From: Arenicola marina
Taxonomy: Eukaryota > Annelida > Polychaeta > Arenicolidae
Reading direction: 5' to 3'
DNA: 64,000 nt
Assembly: GCA_964019135.1 (NCBI GenBank)
Contig: OZ025255.1
Location: 2,418,001 to 2,482,000, forward strand
In this document: in pieces, positions 62,101 through 64,000 of the stretch
Layout: every line of letters begins with the position of its first letter
How positions within the stretch are numbered: position 1 is the stretch's first letter
Notes under the pieces: model-generated
The model's database searches: none
What the model saw: the letters and a program-made list of their open reading frames with translations, nothing else
Told to the model about the DNA's origin: nothing
Position numbers and translations under genes: made by a program

Positions 62101-64000
62101 GTTCAGGGTTATATATTATATACTGGTCACTGTTATACTGATCAGAGTTATATATTATATACTGGTCACCGTTATTCTGCTCAGGGTTATATATTATATA
62201 CTGGTCACTGTTATACTGCTCAGGGTTATATATTATATACTGGTCACTGTTATACTGCTCAGAGTTATATATTATATACTGGTCACCGGTATACTGCTCA
62301 GGGTTATATATTATATACTGGTCACTGTTCTACTGCTCAGGGTGATATATTATATACTGGTCAACGTTATACTGCTCAGGGTTATATATCATATACTGCT
62401 CACCGTCATACTGCTCAGGGTTATATATTACATACTGGTCACGGTTATACTGATCAGGGTTATATATTGTATACTGGTCACTGTTATATTGCTCAGGGTT
62501 ATATATTATATTCTGGTCACTGTTATACTGCTCAGGGTCATATATTATATACTGGTCACTGTTATACTGCTCAGGGTTATATATTATATACTGGTCACTG
62601 TTATACTGCTCTGAGTCATATATTATATACTGGTCACTGTTATACTGCCCAGAGTCAAATATTATATACTGGTCACCGTTATACTGCTCAGGGTTATATA
62701 TTATATACTGGTCACTGTTATACTGCTCAGGGTCATATATTATATACTGGTCACTGTTATACTGCTCAGGGTTATATATTATATACTGGTCACTGTTATA
62801 CTGCTCAGGGTTATATATTATATACTGGTCACTGTTATACTGCTCAGGGTTATATATTATATACTGTTCACTGTTATACTGCTCAGGGTTATATATTATA
62901 TACTGGTCACCGTTATACTGCTCAGGGTTATATATTATATACTGGTCAACGTTATACTGCTCAGGGTTATATATTATATACTGGTCACCGTCATACTGCT
63001 CAGGATTATATATTACATACTGGTCACGGTTATACTGCTCAGGGTTATATTCTGTATACTGGTCACTGTTATACTGCTCAGGGTTATATCTTATATACTG
63101 GTCACTGTTATACTGCTCAGGGTCATATATGATATACTGGTCACTGTTATACTGCTCAGAGTCATATATTATATACTGGTCACTGTTATACTGCTCAGGG
63201 TTATATATTATATACTGGTCACCGTTATACTGCTCAGGGTTATATATTATATACTGGTCACCGTTATACTGCTCAGGGTTATATATTATATACTGGTCAA
63301 CGTTATACTGCTCAGGGTTATATATTATATACTGGTCACCGTCATACTGCTCAGGATTATATATTACATACTGGTCACGGTTATACTGCTCAGGGTTATA
63401 TTCTGTATACTGGTCACTGTTATACTGCTCAGGGTTATATATTATATACTGGTCACTGTCATACTGCTCAGGGTTGTATATTATATACTGGTCACTGTTA
63501 TACTGCTCAGGGCTATATATTATATCCTGGCCACTGTTATACTTCTCATGGTTATATATTATATACTGGTCACCGTTATACTGCTCAGGGTTATATGTTA
63601 TACACTGGTCACCTTTATACTGCTCAGGGTTATATATTTTATTTACTACTCACCGTTATACTGCTCGGGGTTATATACTATATACTGGTCACCGTTATAC
63701 TGCTCAGGGTTATATGTTATACACTGGTCACCTTTATACTGCTCAGGGTTATATATTTTATTTACTACTCACCGTTATACTGCTAAGGTTATATATAATA
63801 TACTAGTCACCGTTATACTGCTCAGGGTTATATATTACATACTGGTCACGGTCATACTGCTCAGGGTTATATATTATAAAGTGGTCACTGTTATACTGCT
63901 CAGGGTTATATATTATATACTGCATGGTCACTGTTATACTGATCAGAGTTATATATTATATACTGGTCACTGTTATACTGCTCAGAGTTGTATATTATAT
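35188..64000. repeat. Higher-order repeat family B of the 39-bp satellite
   Basis: This part is marked by a variant block with TTATATTTTATTTACTACTC units. A double-block form recurs at 37145, 43120, 51473, 53503, 60586 and 63595. A second marker recurs at 35188, 38627, 41241, 43782, 47175 and 49555. 47175-49555 (2380 bp) is followed by a near-identical start of the next block. It differs from family A in variant content. Confidence 0.8.

Larger units (their letters stand above)
25008..64000. repeat. Giant 39-bp satellite array, runs off the right edge
   Basis: Tandem units of 39 bp (GTTATACTGCTCAGGGTTAT, then an AT-rich part and ACTGGTCACC or ACTGGTCACT) fill nearly 39 kb, about a thousand units. 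The first few units (25008-25130) are the most diverged. Unit-length variants shift the register: a 2-bp deletion (CTGGTCAGTTATAC), a 1-bp deletion (GCTGAGGTTATA) and a 4-bp insertion (CTGCATGGTC). In the standard unit all three + frames lack stops, and one minus frame is also open. This explains the many Tyr/Ile/Val/Leu-rich frames of 100-830 codons; none is a credible gene. Long blocks repeat as higher-order units (separate entries). Confidence 0.98.

Noticed and set aside
25000..64000. Dozens of 100-834-codon hydrophobic or Tyr-rich frames that look like repeat membrane proteins
   Set aside because: All are translations of the 39-bp satellite. Frame changes coincide with unit-length variants and the three + frames are open together.
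25008..64000. CRISPR-like array
   Set aside because: There are no unique spacers between repeats, the unit is fully tandem, no cas genes are present and the genome is eukaryotic.
25008..64000. Telomere-like AGGGTTA in each 39-bp unit
   Set aside because: Only one 7-base match per unit and no TTAGGG tandem run; probably coincidence.

Overview
The window is eukaryotic, not bacterial. It shows split genes with GT-AG introns, an LTR retrotransposon, a tRNA-derived SINE and very long tandem arrays. Best guess is an invertebrate chordate or other marine deuterostome; amphioxus would fit (intronic minisatellites, tRNA-SINEs). That is inference: no species-specific marker was checked.

Layout. (1) About 1-6613: the 3' part of a Ty3/gypsy (Metaviridae-type) LTR retrotransposon on +. 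The gag ORF is open to the left edge. It is followed by a -1-frame pol (protease, reverse transcriptase, RNase H, integrase), with no env, then a polypurine tract and one LTR. The coding part has no visible breaks. (2) 7208-7499, minus: first coding exon of an aquaporin (MIP family). Its later exons must lie left of the window, so the retrotransposon sits antisense in aquaporin intron 1. (3) 7500-12266: non-coding sequence with several small minisatellites; I recognise no gene. (4) 12267?-25013, minus: at least five, probably eight, exons of a voltage-sensor-domain protein of the Hv1/TMEM266 type (S2 end, S3, S4, coiled coil, long low-complexity tail). The splice phases match at every internal junction. 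(5) 25008-64000: a 39-bp satellite array of roughly a thousand units with higher-order repeats, running off the right edge.

The main pattern is that almost every longer intron carries a different minisatellite beginning within about 0-100 nt downstream of its 5' splice site. In one intron the repeat unit contains the splice-donor sequence itself. Nearly all the very long open frames between 13 kb and 64 kb are by-products of stop-free repeat units, many with periods divisible by three, and are not genes.

The retrotransposon shows a canonical slippery heptamer plus a possible pseudoknot at the gag-pol junction. Its LTR holds a 505-nt GT-AG segment flanked by a 13-bp direct repeat.
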